Assembly: GCA_963669155.1 (NCBI GenBank) | Contig: OZ022577.1 | Span: forward strand, 7,924,947-7,988,946 | Direction: 5' to 3' | From: Arbacia lixula | Lineage: Eukaryota; Echinodermata; Echinoidea; Arbacioida; Arbaciidae | Length of the DNA stretch: 64,000 nucleotides | Shown here: positions 38,101-45,621 of the stretch, piece by piece | Numbering within the stretch: position 1 is the stretch's first letter | Layout: the number at the start of each line of letters is the position of its first letter | Made by a program: the position numbers and the translations under genes | Notes under the pieces: generated by a model | Databases searched by the model: none | What the model saw: the letters and a program-made list of their open reading frames with translations, nothing else | What the model was told of the DNA's origin: nothing

Positions 38101-40799
38101 TTCACAGTTATATCCATCATTTAATACATAGCACATAATTTGATGTGGAGAATGAGAGTAAAATGAATGCAGAAGTGGTAAATTTGAAGCCAAAAGTTGA
38201 GCTGTGTGCACATGTTTAGTACGTAGCGAAAGTCCGTATCAATGTAGTTGTACACGTATAAACGGACTTGCACTAAAGTCGCATACGTAATGACAAGGAA
38301 AGTGGATCTATTTGAATGAGTCAAAGATAAATAAGTTTAAGTCAAAGCTCAGTGGAAATATAAACTGAGAGCAGAGTTATGTTACCAAAGAGAGGTCAAG
38401 AAGTAATTATGAAAGCCTATAAACCTCTCAGATAAATGAGGTCATGAAAGTAGGTCAGTGTGGATTTACAGTGCATTTGTGTATGTGTACATATACGCGT
38501 ACAAGGCGTACGTTGTGTGAATAGTCAAATTACTGGCTTGATACAAAAGGTAATTTGGTGAAGAAAAGAATATAGAATACTTTGTAGGTTGTTGGTGTAC
38601 ACAACCACTGGTTTGATATGAAACAGGAAAATTACTACAATTCATGTAGGTTGTCAGTGTGTTTACAACTGCTTGTTGACATGAAGCAAAGAGTTATGTT
38701 TTCAATCATGAAGTATACATCTTTAAGGCTATTTACAGGTACATACACAGATACATACATGTACAAGTACAGTATATGGATTTAAGAAAGGTAGACAAAA
38801 GGAAAGAAAACAAAAACATGTATGACAAGTGTATCAGTATGACATTTAATGACATTTATTGTGATATACATGTGTTCAAACATTTGTTGTGATACGATGA
38901 GTTATTTGGATATGTTTATCTTTGTTATTAAATTGCAGATTGAACAGTCAATCAGACACGGTGACATCCGTCGCTGTGATGACCAGTCTGCCAGCTGGAA
39001 CCGTCAACTTGTTTCGTGACAGGCTCGTTATTTCGACGTGTCTTGCTGTACCGCGCTATCCATGAACTGCGCCCCCTAGAATTTTTAGAACCCTGAACTT
39101 TATACGTCAACACTCGGTGCAACGTTGTTGTTGTTGTTGTTCTTCGGTGATGGGTCTCTTTCACACCCATATAAACACTTAGTAATTGTATGGTCTCTTG
39201 GTAAGGCTCAAAGTAATAAATGACTCTTAGTGATAGGAAGTGTGGTGTTGGCAGCAACTACAGCTCCACATTGGTGGAGCTGACAAAGTCAGCAACAGCT
39301 CTAGCTATTTTGCCCTTTAGGTCACTGCTAAGGAAAGGTGAATCTCCAAGTAGGGTGTTGACGTCAATATTCCGGTAATAGCACGGGGTGTTGTTGTCAT
39401 TGAAGCCTGCTTCTACGCGATCGAACATGTGTTGTCTTTCACTCTGATGAAGGGGGCAGTGAAGCAGGTAATGGTCAATGGTACCAATGTCCTGGCCACA
39501 GTCACAGATGGGAGAAGTGACGATGTCTGGCAGAATCTTGTGCATGTTGGCTTGTAGTTTTGTGGGTCCGAGAACAAGACGATTCATTTTCACCTCTGTC
39601 TTTCTGTTCTTGTAGGAGTTCTTGCCTTTTGTCAACACAGATGGGTAGAGACTGTGAGTCCATTTGCCGGTGTTTGTTAAGTCCCATCTTCTCTGCCACA
39701 GTTGAGAGCATGCGCTGCGGATTAATCTGGATGAAGTCGACGTGGAGATGGACTGTTGCAGGCGTTCTTCTGCCTCAACCTTAGCAGCCTGTGCAGCAGC
39801 TTTTGCTAGTTTGTCAGCCTCTTCGTTTCCCCTGATGTTAGCATGTCCAGCAATCCACTTCACATGGACTGTGTTCCTGTTGCAGATGAGGGTCGACACA
39901 TTCTTGTTGATGTTGGCTTGTACTGAGCCTAGGTTGGAACTTGACATTGGAGATGTCACGGTGTGAACCACACTCTGACAATCTGTGAGGATGTGTACAC
40001 ATGTGTCGACCTGTGCTGGTCTGCGGTCTACAACAGTCTGAAGTGCCATGTTAATGGCCTCCAGTTCACCATGGTAGCTGCTTGACATTCTAGAGACAGG
40101 CTTGGAGATGAGTGTAGGCTGTGAGCTCAGTCCCGACCAGTGGATAACCGCTCCACAACCACAAGGTCCAGGGTTTGAGAGAGCCGAGCCATCTGTGAAG
40201 ATGACAACCTCTTTTCCCGTCTTCATCAAGTATTCAGCTGCAGCCTTGTGAGCCTTGGTCCTCTGCTCTTCAGTGCGGGTCTTGCTGTTTCCGATGCTCC
40301 TCATTGCTGTTTCCGATGCTCCTCATCGGTGCAACGCAGCCCGCTCACTGCGTGAGCAGGCTGGTCGCAGTAATGGTTCACCTAGTATGTATTGGTGGTA
40401 ACATGATTCTGCATGAACTTACCTTCAGAAACAATACTTAAATCTTAATTCATATTTTGTCTAAATGCCCTCATAAAATGTAAATAGAAATTTTGTACAT
40501 CTTGGCGACCTGATTAATTAGTTGATAATGTGATGAACTCCTTCTCATATTTAATGTGTTGCTCACTATTAGACATTTCTAACTCTAACTTCAGCTGACT
40601 AAATCTGAGATTTAGCACCGAGTCTGAGTTCAAAATGAGATGTCACTGACATTCTAATGCAGAAACAGGCGACACAACATTTGACTTTGACTAATCTAAT
40701 GTGATAAAATTGTGGACAACTTACGTTAAATGGAGGCAACGTCCCACACATTGCCCTCTGAAGTTCATAAACAAGGTCCACAGCTTTTTCTCCATACAT
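23036..40799 (-). CDS. GINS1: GINS complex subunit 1 (PSF1), complete
   Basis: PSF1, with SLD5, PSF2 and PSF3, forms GINS. GINS joins CDC45 and MCM2-7 in the CMG replicative helicase in the nucleus. Exons in transcript order: 40799-40725, 28006-27942, 27580-27485, 26878-26788, 26260-26180, 25449-25417, 23642-23568, 23104-23036. They total 585 nt, 194 aa plus stop, against 196 aa in human. All acceptors are AG and all donors GT; phases agree. The start [16 protein letters not shown] matches human MFCEKAMELIRELHRA and has A at -3. Other matches: [48 protein letters not shown]-like helix, [29 protein letters not shown] and the end [12 protein letters not shown]. The helical A domain spans roughly residues 1-145; the small C-terminal B domain, which in human mediates CMG contacts, follows. 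Intron 1 is 12.7 kb because of nested transposons. Confidence 0.96.
23568..23642 (-). CDS. GINS1: GINS1 exon 7
   Basis: 75 nt, phase 0. Encodes [20 protein letters not shown] then KKNSQ; nearly identical to human [20 protein letters not shown]. This is the start of the C-terminal B domain. Confidence 0.96.
23932..24692. repeat. piggyBac-like MITE with subterminal palindromes
   Basis: Flanked by TTAA at both ends; termini CCCTAATCAGGCCGGG and CCGGCCGTTTTAGGG are inverted repeats, the layout of piggyBac-type elements (TTAA-CCC...GGG-TTAA). Near each end (about 23976-23998 and 24649-24675) sits a palindrome with arms GGGGGGTTGA and TCAACCCCCC separated by a single T. The interior is very AT-rich, with only a short open frame (24400-24609) of no recognised family. 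It lies in GINS1 intron 7-6 (23643-25416). Confidence 0.75.
24693..25416 (-). other. GINS1 intron, right part
   Basis: AT-rich intron sequence between the MITE and the micro-exon. Short CAATCAATCAATC-like repeats occur near 25100-25170. Nothing else is recognised. Confidence 0.5.
25417..25449 (-). CDS. GINS1: GINS1 exon 6 (33-nt micro-exon)
   Basis: A 33-nt exon between acceptor CCCCTTCAG and donor GTAAGA, encoding [11 protein letters not shown]. It matches human DMKPPKSLYIE, so it is essential for the colinear protein despite its size. Confidence 0.93.
26180..26260 (-). CDS. GINS1: GINS1 exon 5
   Basis: 81 nt, phase 0, donor GTAATA. Encodes [20 protein letters not shown] then DGLDLTQ, matching human WFNNYKRSLATYMRSLGG. 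Confidence 0.95.
26788..26878 (-). CDS. GINS1: GINS1 exon 4
   Basis: 91 nt, acceptor CATTCTCAG, donor GTAGGA. Encodes [20 protein letters not shown] then [10 protein letters not shown], matching human [20 protein letters not shown]. Confidence 0.95.
27485..27580 (-). CDS. GINS1: GINS1 exon 3
   Basis: 96 nt, acceptor TTACTTCAG. Encodes [20 protein letters not shown] then [11 protein letters not shown]. Donor is the weak GTACGA; only this position keeps the frame (TT|A for Leu) with the next exon. Confidence 0.9.
27942..28006 (-). CDS. GINS1: GINS1 exon 2
   Basis: 65 nt, acceptor CTTTCAG and donor GTAAGT. Encodes [20 protein letters not shown] and D, with the next Val split across the junction. 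Confidence 0.95.
29526..30732 (+). repeat. BEL/Pao 5' LTR
   Basis: 1207 bp, TGTGAAAG...CGTCAACA, identical by eye to 37906-39112. Short open frames inside it appear twice simply because the LTR is duplicated. Confidence 0.95.
30769..36288 (+). CDS. BEL/Pao gag-pol polyprotein
   Basis: A single 1839-codon frame. In order: N-terminal coiled-coil-rich region (about 40-90), DUF1759-type Gag (about 145-300), CCHC-type knuckles [13 protein letters not shown] and [14 protein letters not shown] (about 410-460), aspartic protease with LLDTGS (about 553), reverse transcriptase with YVDD (about 965), RNase H-like region (about 1140-1290), H2C2 zinc-binding integrase segment [12 protein letters not shown]...CFTCKRLH (about 1470-1515), integrase core with [17 protein letters not shown] and HMGGVWERQ (about 1540-1700), and the C-terminal DUF5641-type domain. 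This is the usual BEL/Pao order. Confidence 0.95.
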   Translation: MSLPDLNALRLELRPDDSVSQRGSVASTKASSRARRDAAARRAALLAEQQVLEEQQELEIQELKLKQQMMNLKMKAQIASAEAEEKVYAELENKSVAGKYDETLPYPTKGVPKPAVESTPKSPPPASNLEITDVMKTTLEHQRSLVTMMQLPKAEMMTFDGDPLKFWEFWRAFEVNVDEVVISDAAKLTRLLHYCKGDARKVIQASSAMHPAEGYERAKALLKQRFGNKHKVTEAWIRKVTHGSVIPPHNGPALRSMADELQVCYETLVAMGHEEEMGFQSLLVPIVERLPNHLRYRWIRTTKGIMRSDDRTPTMRDLVTFVDDVADEENDPVFGPANWKSKKDQQVVRRKPASQRYGSSYSTNASNMTRCDNSSDTRSSTTRSGNSFSVSNTAGSVNSSTPDNATRRENRKCYLCNGDHTLFGCQRFKQMSPTDRLQFAKKAGLCFNCLNKGHMTRACNLNRTCSVAGCKMKHTKFLHIKPTQEQLRGSAQVLSESESEEQPVAVHLLNSQSVNAQSHVTGAGQLKVALPIVPVRVLAPESDTVVDTFALLDTGSTNTFCTEELASRLRVTGKKQTLSLSTLEQADSRLQCSEISLKVQGATSGEMISLPRVFTKQAINVSSDDIKKEDVSQWSHLKDLNILDYSKLQKVDLLIGQDVPEALAPMEVRREQDGPYAVRTKLGWVLNGPVGYKEPQQVSSVTTSFVSSICLDEQVRKFWELEGGSMLGIGTGMSIADKKAVKIWEESITKDQGHYQLAIPFKERPPHLANNRHVAERRLESLGRRLARDSDLHSQYKDGVEDLLKKHYSEEVDEDAPEPEGGTWYIPHQPVFHPLKGKVRIVFDCAAKCEGMSLNDVVMQGPDLTNKLLGVLLRFRQAPIAVMADVEAMFHQVRVPSTDRDVLRFLWWPDGNLQAKPKAYRMCVHLFGGTWSPSVCSYALRRTAVDRADDDGRSEAARVIVNNFYVDDCLVSVESESAATKLVSDLMTLLREGAFRLTKWISNNPSVLESIPEEERAKDVKGLDLNHDALPVERALGICWDVEQDCFLYKFTPKSKPMTRRGILSVLSSVYDPVGYASPFTLRAKIILQELTRSKLGWDEKIPIFQMQQWTEWLQDLPKMADFQVNRCIKPHDFGPVKDCQLHHFADASEMAYGAASYIVVKNAEGQTHSSLIVAKSHLAPLKKMTIPRLELTAATLSVKLDAMLKRELEIPINRSIFWTDSTIVLQYIRNEEKRFNTFVANRIATIREQSEPEQWHYVDSGSNPADDATRSMRAEALKENTTWLEGPEFIRQDDACWPEDPTTTTQLDERDPEVKRNKSAQAFVTDAAVEVNAVDKLLNHHSSWYKLRRAVAWILRLRHYLRSKTQGKDCDVRKPLTTSDMMAAEEAVIRYIQRQHYADEYKVLQDDGNHGDRKSSRVTRSSSLSKLNVHLSTKGLICVGGRLTNAPLKEESKHPMVLPPKHHVVELLVRHFHMISGHSGKEYVLSLIRQRYWLVRGRSAVRRVLRNCFTCKRLHATPVDQKMGDLPADRVTPEKPPFSNVGVDCFGPYYVKQGRSEVKRYGCIFTCLLIRAIHIEVLHSMETDSFLNALQRFVSRRGQPEIIRCDNGSNFVGAEKELKEGLQRWNQKQIQEDLLQKGIDWRFNPPTASHMGGVWERQIRTTKKVLSAVMKQQVLTDEGLTTLMCLVESIINGRPLTVTSDDARDPEPLTPNHLLLMRTGNTLPPDVFEKHDLYGRRRWRQTQYLADVFWRRWTREYLPTLQYRQKWQREKRNLTAGDVVLIVDNLLRNKWLLGRVTETFPGKDKLVRSVEVKHAAGTLVRPVQKVCLLEEVRDIKRS
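36289..37905 (+). other. BEL/Pao 3' internal non-coding region
   Basis: No coding capacity of note. It carries tandem GAAGTTAGCGATATCAAG-like units beginning at the end of the ORF (about 36264-36358), a 27-bp exact direct repeat containing GAGCCTAGCGCCGCC (36455-36481 and 36581-36607), and a repeated GATGGTAGCTAGCGACAAGA-like unit near 36920-36975. Confidence 0.7.
37906..39112 (+). repeat. BEL/Pao 3' LTR
   Basis: 1207 bp, same as 29526-30732 by eye; followed directly by the CTCGG target duplication. Confidence 0.95.
39125..40325 (-). mobile_element. 5'-truncated LINE with RNase H domain
   Basis: Minus-strand non-LTR element flanked by 11-bp direct repeats TCGGTGCAACG (39114-39124 and 40326-40336). 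Its 3' end is an (AAC)n-type tail (GTTGTTGTT on the plus strand from 39125). The remaining coding part is the C-terminus of ORF2. At the truncated 5' end a 22-bp unit containing TGCTGTTTCCGATGCTCC is present twice in tandem (about 40288-40325), a common junction scar of target-primed reverse transcription. Confidence 0.85.
39258..40304 (-). CDS. LINE ORF2 C-terminus: RNase H and Cys-rich end
   Basis: 348 codons. RNase H type I motifs are visible: [14 protein letters not shown] (first Asp), [12 protein letters not shown] (Glu), ILTDCQSVV (Asp) and [16 protein letters not shown] (His/Asp). A C-terminal [18 protein letters not shown] cluster is typical of LINEs of the I/Jockey-like group that carry RNase H. 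The endonuclease and reverse transcriptase parts are absent through 5' truncation. The first Met lies in the terminal duplication, so it is not a true start. Confidence 0.85.
   Translation of the reverse strand: MRSIGNSKTRTEEQRTKAHKAAAEYLMKTGKEVVIFTDGSALSNPGPCGCGAVIHWSGLSSQPTLISKPVSRMSSSYHGELEAINMALQTVVDRRPAQVDTCVHILTDCQSVVHTVTSPMSSSNLGSVQANINKNVSTLICNRNTVHVKWIAGHANIRGNEEADKLAKAAAQAAKVEAEERLQQSISTSTSSRLIRSACSQLWQRRWDLTNTGKWTHSLYPSVLTKGKNSYKNRKTEVKMNRLVLGPTKLQANMHKILPDIVTSPICDCGQDIGTIDHYLLHCPLHQSERQHMFDRVEAGFNDNNTPCYYRNIDVNTLLGDSPFLSSDLKGKIARAVADFVSSTNVEL
40725..40799 (-). CDS. GINS1: GINS1 exon 1
   Basis: ATG at 40799 in context CAAAAATG; 25 codons, [16 protein letters not shown] then MCGTLPPFN; donor GTAAGT-like (GTAAGTTG). 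The upstream in-frame stretch has no ATG, so this start is preferred and matches the human N-terminus. Confidence 0.93.
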
Positions 40800-41105
40800 T
40801 TTTGCAAGTGTGTAGTTTAACTTAATGTGTAACAATACAAAATGCTGTATTCGCTTGCAGACAGAATCCGGAATCCTCCTCGTGTTGAGTGATACGCGCT
40901 AGCTCTACTACAAGATCAAGCTAGCTAGCTAGCTACAGGTACTACAGGTAGTAGGTACGGTACGTGAGCCGGCCCGGCCCGCCGCGCCCCGGTACGTCCC
41001 CGAGCCCGGTCCGCTGGAGCTTCATGTAAAGTACATGTATCCATATCCCGCGCCAGTTCTGTGTCAACACTGAGGGCGGTATACCATTTAGAGTCTGTGT
41101 TAGAG

Positions 41106-41186
<81 letters not shown>

Positions 41187-41529
41187 CTTTGCTTTTCTGA
41201 AGATCCATAGATCTACCCATCGAGCTCACCGACCTCGGGCTACATCTTTAGGTGTTTGCAATATCGTCTTCAGATAATTCAGTTAAATTCAAGTTGTATT
41301 TGTCTTTCTCCAAATACAATTTAACAGATTAACAACGTGTGACAGGGTACATAAAAGGACACACAAGGGAACAAGTTTGAACGTTGCATCAGAGTGAAAA
41401 TAGAAAGACGATGAGACTTTAGGAAAATCGTTGCTTGTTAAAGTCAGGTCCCACATGCAGCATCATATACAAAATTGGAAAAAAAAAAAAAAAAAAACAG
41501 CCTGCCTTATAATGCGCAAACGTTGATAG
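40800..41529 (-). promoter_or_regulatory. GINS1 upstream/promoter region
   Basis: Upstream of the GINS1 ATG. A GC-rich patch (about 40965-41010), a CTAG tandem (about 40918-40936) and an E2F-like TATCCCGC (41044-41051, 7 of 8 positions of TTTCCCGC) are visible. A (GA)n microsatellite spans 41110-41184. Beyond it, 41185-41529 shows nothing recognised except a poly-A run near 41479-41497. A transcription start cannot be placed. Confidence 0.4.
41110..41184. repeat. (GA)n microsatellite
   Basis: About 37 GA units with one interruption, directly visible. The Ser-Leu repeat frame on the minus strand is only its translation. Confidence 0.95.
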
Positions 41530-41769
41530 TGTAACGAAAATGGGTCCCCGATTGCCACAAGAGGGCGATCGCTGTCACCCGATATTTGGACGGGTGGGGG
41601 GTATAAGAGGCGGGGAGAAAGGATGGGGAGGGAGAACGTGTAGAGCTGCCGTAGGGAAAGGTTGTGCCTTAGTACTCCAATAAACATCAAGACCGTACGA
41701 TACTTGTAAGTGTCCGTCATTGCGTGTGTATCGGATGAGTGGGTGATGCAGTGGGTGAGTGCGTGAGTG
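41530..41769 (+). repeat. Ty3/gypsy LTR 1 (partial)
   Basis: Begins TGTAACGAAAATGG; contains a TATA-like GGTATAAGAGG and an AATAAA signal, as in the other two LTRs. Identical by eye to the matching part of LTR 3. Confidence 0.9.
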
Positions 41770-44521
41770 CAAATTGAACCAGCTGACAATCAAGGATGGG
41801 TACCCCATACCTCGCATCGATGATTCACTGGACGCACTTGGAGGTGCAAGATGGTTTTCTACATTGGACCTTGCCTCAGGCTATTGGCAGGTGGAGCTTG
41901 ATGAAGAAGCCAAGAAGAAATCAGCCTTCGTCGTTCGGGGAGGGTTATACAGCTGGAAAGTCATGCCTTTTGGATTATGTAATGCACCATCCACTTTCGA
42001 AAGACTGATGGAGCGTGTCCTTGCAGGTCTGCACTGGGAAGTCCTGTTGGTCTATTTGGATGACGTCATCGTATTTGCGAAAACGATCGAAGATGAATTG
42101 ATTCGTCTTGGCATGGTCTTTCAGCGCCTTCGACAAGCAGGCTTGAAGCTGAAGGCCAAGAAGTGTCATCTCTTTCGAGAGCGCGTCCTGTACCTGGGAC
42201 ATGTGGTCTCTGGGAAAGGCGTATCAACAGACCCAGAGAAGATCAGAGCGGTGAAGGAATGGCCAACCCCTACTAGCGTCAAGGAGGTGCAGAGTTTCCT
42301 GGGGCTCGCCTCTTACTACCGAAGGTTTATCGCTGGTTTTGCAAGTATTGCCCGTCCGCTCCATCGCTTGACTGAGAAGGGACATACCTTCGCATGGACA
42401 CCAGAGTGTGACGATGCCTTCCAAGAGCTCAAGAAGCGACTACAAGAATCACCAATCTTGGCGTATCCAGACCCAGAGCAGCAATACATCTTGGACACAG
42501 ACGCCAGCAATGAAGGGATAGGAGCTGTGTTATCCCAGGTGGTAGATGGGACAGAACGAGTCATCTCGTATGCTAGCAGAGCCCTGAACAAGGCAGAGAA
42601 AAACTACTGTGTGACCAGAAAGGAGTTGCTGGCCGTTGTAGTATTTCTGAAGCAATTCCGACAGTACTTGTATGGGCAGAAAATCATTGTCAGGACTGAT
42701 CATGGAGCACTCCGCTGGCTTCTGAATTTCCGTGATCCTCAAGGCCAGATGGCCCGGTGGCTTCAAGTGATAGCAGAATACGACATTGAGATCATACACC
42801 GTGCAGGGAGGTCGCATGCCAATGCAGATAGCCTGTCACGTCGACCATGTCCCCAGTGCAAGAGAGATGACAAGGAGCCAGCAAGTGTTGAAGGGTCAGC
42901 AGAACAAGCACCGCCGGAGGACAGAGTCCAGGCGAATGCGGTGACCATTGAGCCAAGTATCAGCAATTCAGACCTAAGTAACAAACAAGCCGCAGACCCA
43001 TCTATCAAGTGGATTGTAGACAGAAAACAACACTCAAGAGACAGGCCCGACTGGGCATCGATGACTTCAAAATCTAGTGTGGAGAAATCCTACTGGAGAA
43101 TGTGGGAACAACTAGAAGTGAAACAAGGTGTCCTCTACAGGAAATGGGAGTGTGATCAGGGTTCAGAGGTTGCTTGGCACGTCGTCTTACCGGCTGAGCT
43201 TCGAGCAGGTATGGTGAAGGAGCTACATGGTGGAAGGTCTAGTGGACATCTCGGGATGAACAAGACTAGAGCTAAGGTTCGCACAAGGTTCTACTGGGTC
43301 GGGATGGATGCAGACATCCGGTCGATAGTGCGACAGTGTAACATCTGTGCCTCCAAGAAAGCGCCAGCGAAGAAGCGAAGAGCACCCTTGCAACAAGATT
43401 CGGTAGGAATGCCGATGGAGCGTGTAGCAATGGACATTGTGGGTCCGCTTCCAGAAACGGAAAGAGGAAATAAGTACATTCTGGTGGTAGGCGACTACTT
43501 CAGCAAGTGGATGGAAGCTTACCCGATTCCTGACCAAACAGCGGAAACTGTGGCGAACCAGTTTGTAAACGAGTTTGTGTGTAGATTTGGAGTACCTGCA
43601 GTACTGCACACTGACCAAGGTCGGAATTTCGAGTCGCATGTTTTTAAGGAAATGTGTGACACCCTCGGCATCCACAAAACGCGTACCACTCCATACAACC
43701 CGAAGTCTGATGGGCTAATTGAAAAGTTCAATGGTACGCTCATCAACATGATCTCCAAAATGATTGACCCCCTCAATCGACAACGAGACTGGGACGAAAA
43801 ACTGGCCATGGCCATGTTTGCATATCGATCGGCCCCTCAAGACTCGACCAGAGAGACACCCAACATGTTAATGTTGGGACGTGAAGTTCACCTCCCAATT
43901 GACTTGACAACGGAGGCCCTAAAGGTTAATGAACCCGAGGAACAGGACCTGGAGACGGACTATGCGCTCACACTGAGGCAACGGATGCAAGCAGCTCACC
44001 AACGAGCCCGGAACAACTTCACAGAGAGTGCAAGGCGGCAGAAAAAGACTTATGATCTGAAGGTGGAAGGCCGGCCGTTGGCGGTGGGTGAGTTCGCTTG
44101 GCTCCATAACCAAGCCAAGACCAAGGGCCTATCGCCCAAACTACAAAGGAGGTGGGAGGGCCCCTACCTCATTGTACATCGGTTGTCAGATGTAACCTGC
44201 CGAATACAACTGAAGAGGCAGGGGAAGATGAAGGTAGTACATGTAGACAGGCTGAAGCCCTATGAAGGGGAACCCATCGAATCCTGGCTAGGGGTAACGG
44301 AAGACGAAGGCGGTGAGGCTCATCCAAATGAGCATGAAGATCACGGTCAGTTAGAGCCCCAGCAGGATAAGGGCGATGAGAACAGCCAGGAACACACGGC
44401 ACAATCCACACAACAAGGGGGTGGGCCACTTGCGGTAGCAACAAAACAGGGTGCAGTGGCAGCTCCACGGAGAAATCCCCCCCGAAGTTCGAGGCATCCA
44501 CCCAAGAGATTAACTTTATAA
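41770..44521 (+). CDS. Ty3/gypsy pol, copy A
   Basis: Open frame of about 917 codons. Reverse transcriptase motifs: FSTLDLASGYWQ, MPFGLCNAPSTF, VYLDDVIVF, LGHVVSGKG. RNase H: ILDTDASNEGIGAVLSQ, RALNKAEKNYCVTRKELLAV. Integrase: HHCC finger (HGGRSSGHLGMNKT...CNICASKK), core MDIVGPLP, HTDQGRNFES and LIEKFNGTL (D,D-35-E), and a GPY/F-like WEGPYLIVHRL. Order RT-RNase H-integrase is that of Ty3/gypsy. No gag or protease precedes it here. Confidence 0.92.
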
Positions 44522-44619
44522 GATGATTGGAACGATATTTTAAGGCAGTCCCGAATAATGAAAACCTCATGATTAACAGTTGATGTATTGTATGTGTCCC
44601 CCAATCTGCAGAACGAAAG

Positions 44620-45621
44620 ATGACGAAGCACAGAGTGTCCTCCGAGGAGCAGCCTTTGAAGTGTTATACGTGTGGTCATTTCTTTGCCCACCGGAGGAGC
44701 CTTCATCGGCACATTGAAAATGAGCACAGGGACAGGAAGACCTTCTCCTGTGGGGACTGCTCCAGTGAGTATAGCAGGAGGGACAATCTTACGGCCCACT
44801 ACCGGATGCGGCATGGAAGAGACCATGTAAGTAGGTCAGCGGCAAGGCCGAGGGACAGGTCGGACGAGAGACCCAGGAAGGGGGAGCGTTCTCGTCATCG
44901 CGAGGTGGCCGTCCCTGCGGAGCGCCGGACCGAGACGCAGGAGCGTGGAACAAGGGACAGTCCCGAGGGGGTGGGGCCAGTGGAGGCTGGGCTGGAGGTA
45001 CACGTGTCTCCAGCCACCAAGCTGGCGGTTGACCCGGCGGTGACGTCCTGGGGTGTAGCGGGCCCTGGTGGAAAACCCCTCAGCATGCTGAGGCTGGGGC
45101 ACCAGGAGGAGGCCGAGGAGGAATCTGAGGAGGAGTCGGAGGAGGAATCGGAGGCGCCGGAGGAGGACGAAGCGACTGGGAAGAACAACAACAAATGCGT
45201 GGAGGCCAAGAGGATGCAGGTGGGGAAGCCTCTCCACGACCTCAACGTGCACCAAGTACTGCCAGGAAGTCTGGTCAAGGTAGAGGAGAGGAGCACGGCC
45301 ACGTGTTTCTCCGGTGGGTGCAAACTCACACAGGAGGAGAAGGAGCGAGTTTACGGGTTGGTGTTTCTCCAAAATTGCACCCCTCCACCAGCCGGCCCCC
45401 CTAGCGAGACTAAACTACGCCATGTGGTGGGTGAAAGTGGACTTGGTCCAAACATGACTCTTGACGACCTGCAGAGGGCCCTTGTAGGTCGAGTCCAGAC
45501 CATAACTGAGACCACCACACGGCGAGTTTACCAAGCAGGGGAGCTGGTTACGGAGGAGGAGTGCAGGAAGCACTACACCGTAAACCTTACCGCGGGGGCC
45601 ACCGATGCGCAGCTACTCTAA
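44620..45621 (+). CDS. Element-encoded C2H2 zinc-finger protein, copy A
   Basis: A separate 333-codon ORF downstream of pol, where other elements carry env-like genes. Two C2H2 fingers (C-x2-C-x12-H-x4-H): CYTCGHFFAHRRSLHRHIENEH-type at about residues 15-36 and a second at about 44-65. Next come a basic Arg/Lys-rich segment, an acidic run of EESEEESEEESEAPEEDE (about 167-190) and a C-terminal part (LDDLQRALVGRVQT...) matching no family I know. No signal peptide or membrane segment is visible, so it is not an envelope. Function unknown; nucleic-acid binding is inferred from the fingers. Confidence 0.85.
   Translation: MTKHRVSSEEQPLKCYTCGHFFAHRRSLHRHIENEHRDRKTFSCGDCSSEYSRRDNLTAHYRMRHGRDHVSRSAARPRDRSDERPRKGERSRHREVAVPAERRTETQERGTRDSPEGVGPVEAGLEVHVSPATKLAVDPAVTSWGVAGPGGKPLSMLRLGHQEEAEEESEEESEEESEAPEEDEATGKNNNKCVEAKRMQVGKPLHDLNVHQVLPGSLVKVEERSTATCFSGGCKLTQEEKERVYGLVFLQNCTPPPAGPPSETKLRHVVGESGLGPNMTLDDLQRALVGRVQTITETTTRRVYQAGELVTEEECRKHYTVNLTAGATDAQLL

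Larger units (their letters stand above)
29526..39112 (+). mobile_element. BEL/Pao LTR retrotransposon, looks whole
   Basis: A 9587-bp element with two 1207-bp LTRs (29526-30732, 37906-39112), each starting TG and ending CA and identical by eye. Perfect 5-bp target duplications CTCGG flank it (29521-29525, 39113-39117). One long gag-pol frame and a 1.6-kb 3' leader follow the family plan. It looks whole; identical LTRs point to a very recent insertion. It lies antisense to GINS1 inside intron 1, in the target duplication of the LINE at 39125-40325. Confidence 0.95.
28428..40372. mobile_element. Probable non-autonomous DNA transposon hosting later insertions
   Basis: The 13-mer ATGGTTCACCTAG occurs directly at both borders (28415-28427 and 40373-40385). 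Just inside each border is a hairpin with a 3-nt loop: GCTCCCGC-GCA-GCGGGAGC (about 28438-28456) and CCGCTCAC-TGC-GTGAGCAGG (about 40340-40362). The borders are also loosely inverted relative to each other (CTGCTCCCGCGCAG versus CTGCTCACGCAG). Subtracting the BEL element, the LINE and their duplications leaves about 1.1 kb. I infer an older insertion of this size; the superfamily is not recognised. Interior at 28428-29520 has no convincing ORF. Confidence 0.45.

Noticed and set aside
40942-41229. Minus-strand frame with a long Ser-Leu repeat
   Set aside because: It is only the translation of the (GA)n microsatellite.
43223-43675. Minus-strand 150-codon frame over integrase
   Set aside because: Antisense shadow of Ty3/gypsy pol, with no independent motif.
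44836-45372. Minus-strand 144-178 codon frames over the C2H2 ORF, and similar ones at 49553-50110
   Set aside because: Antisense shadows of the zinc-finger ORF; low-complexity Leu/Ser/Arg composition mirrors the acidic and basic repeats.
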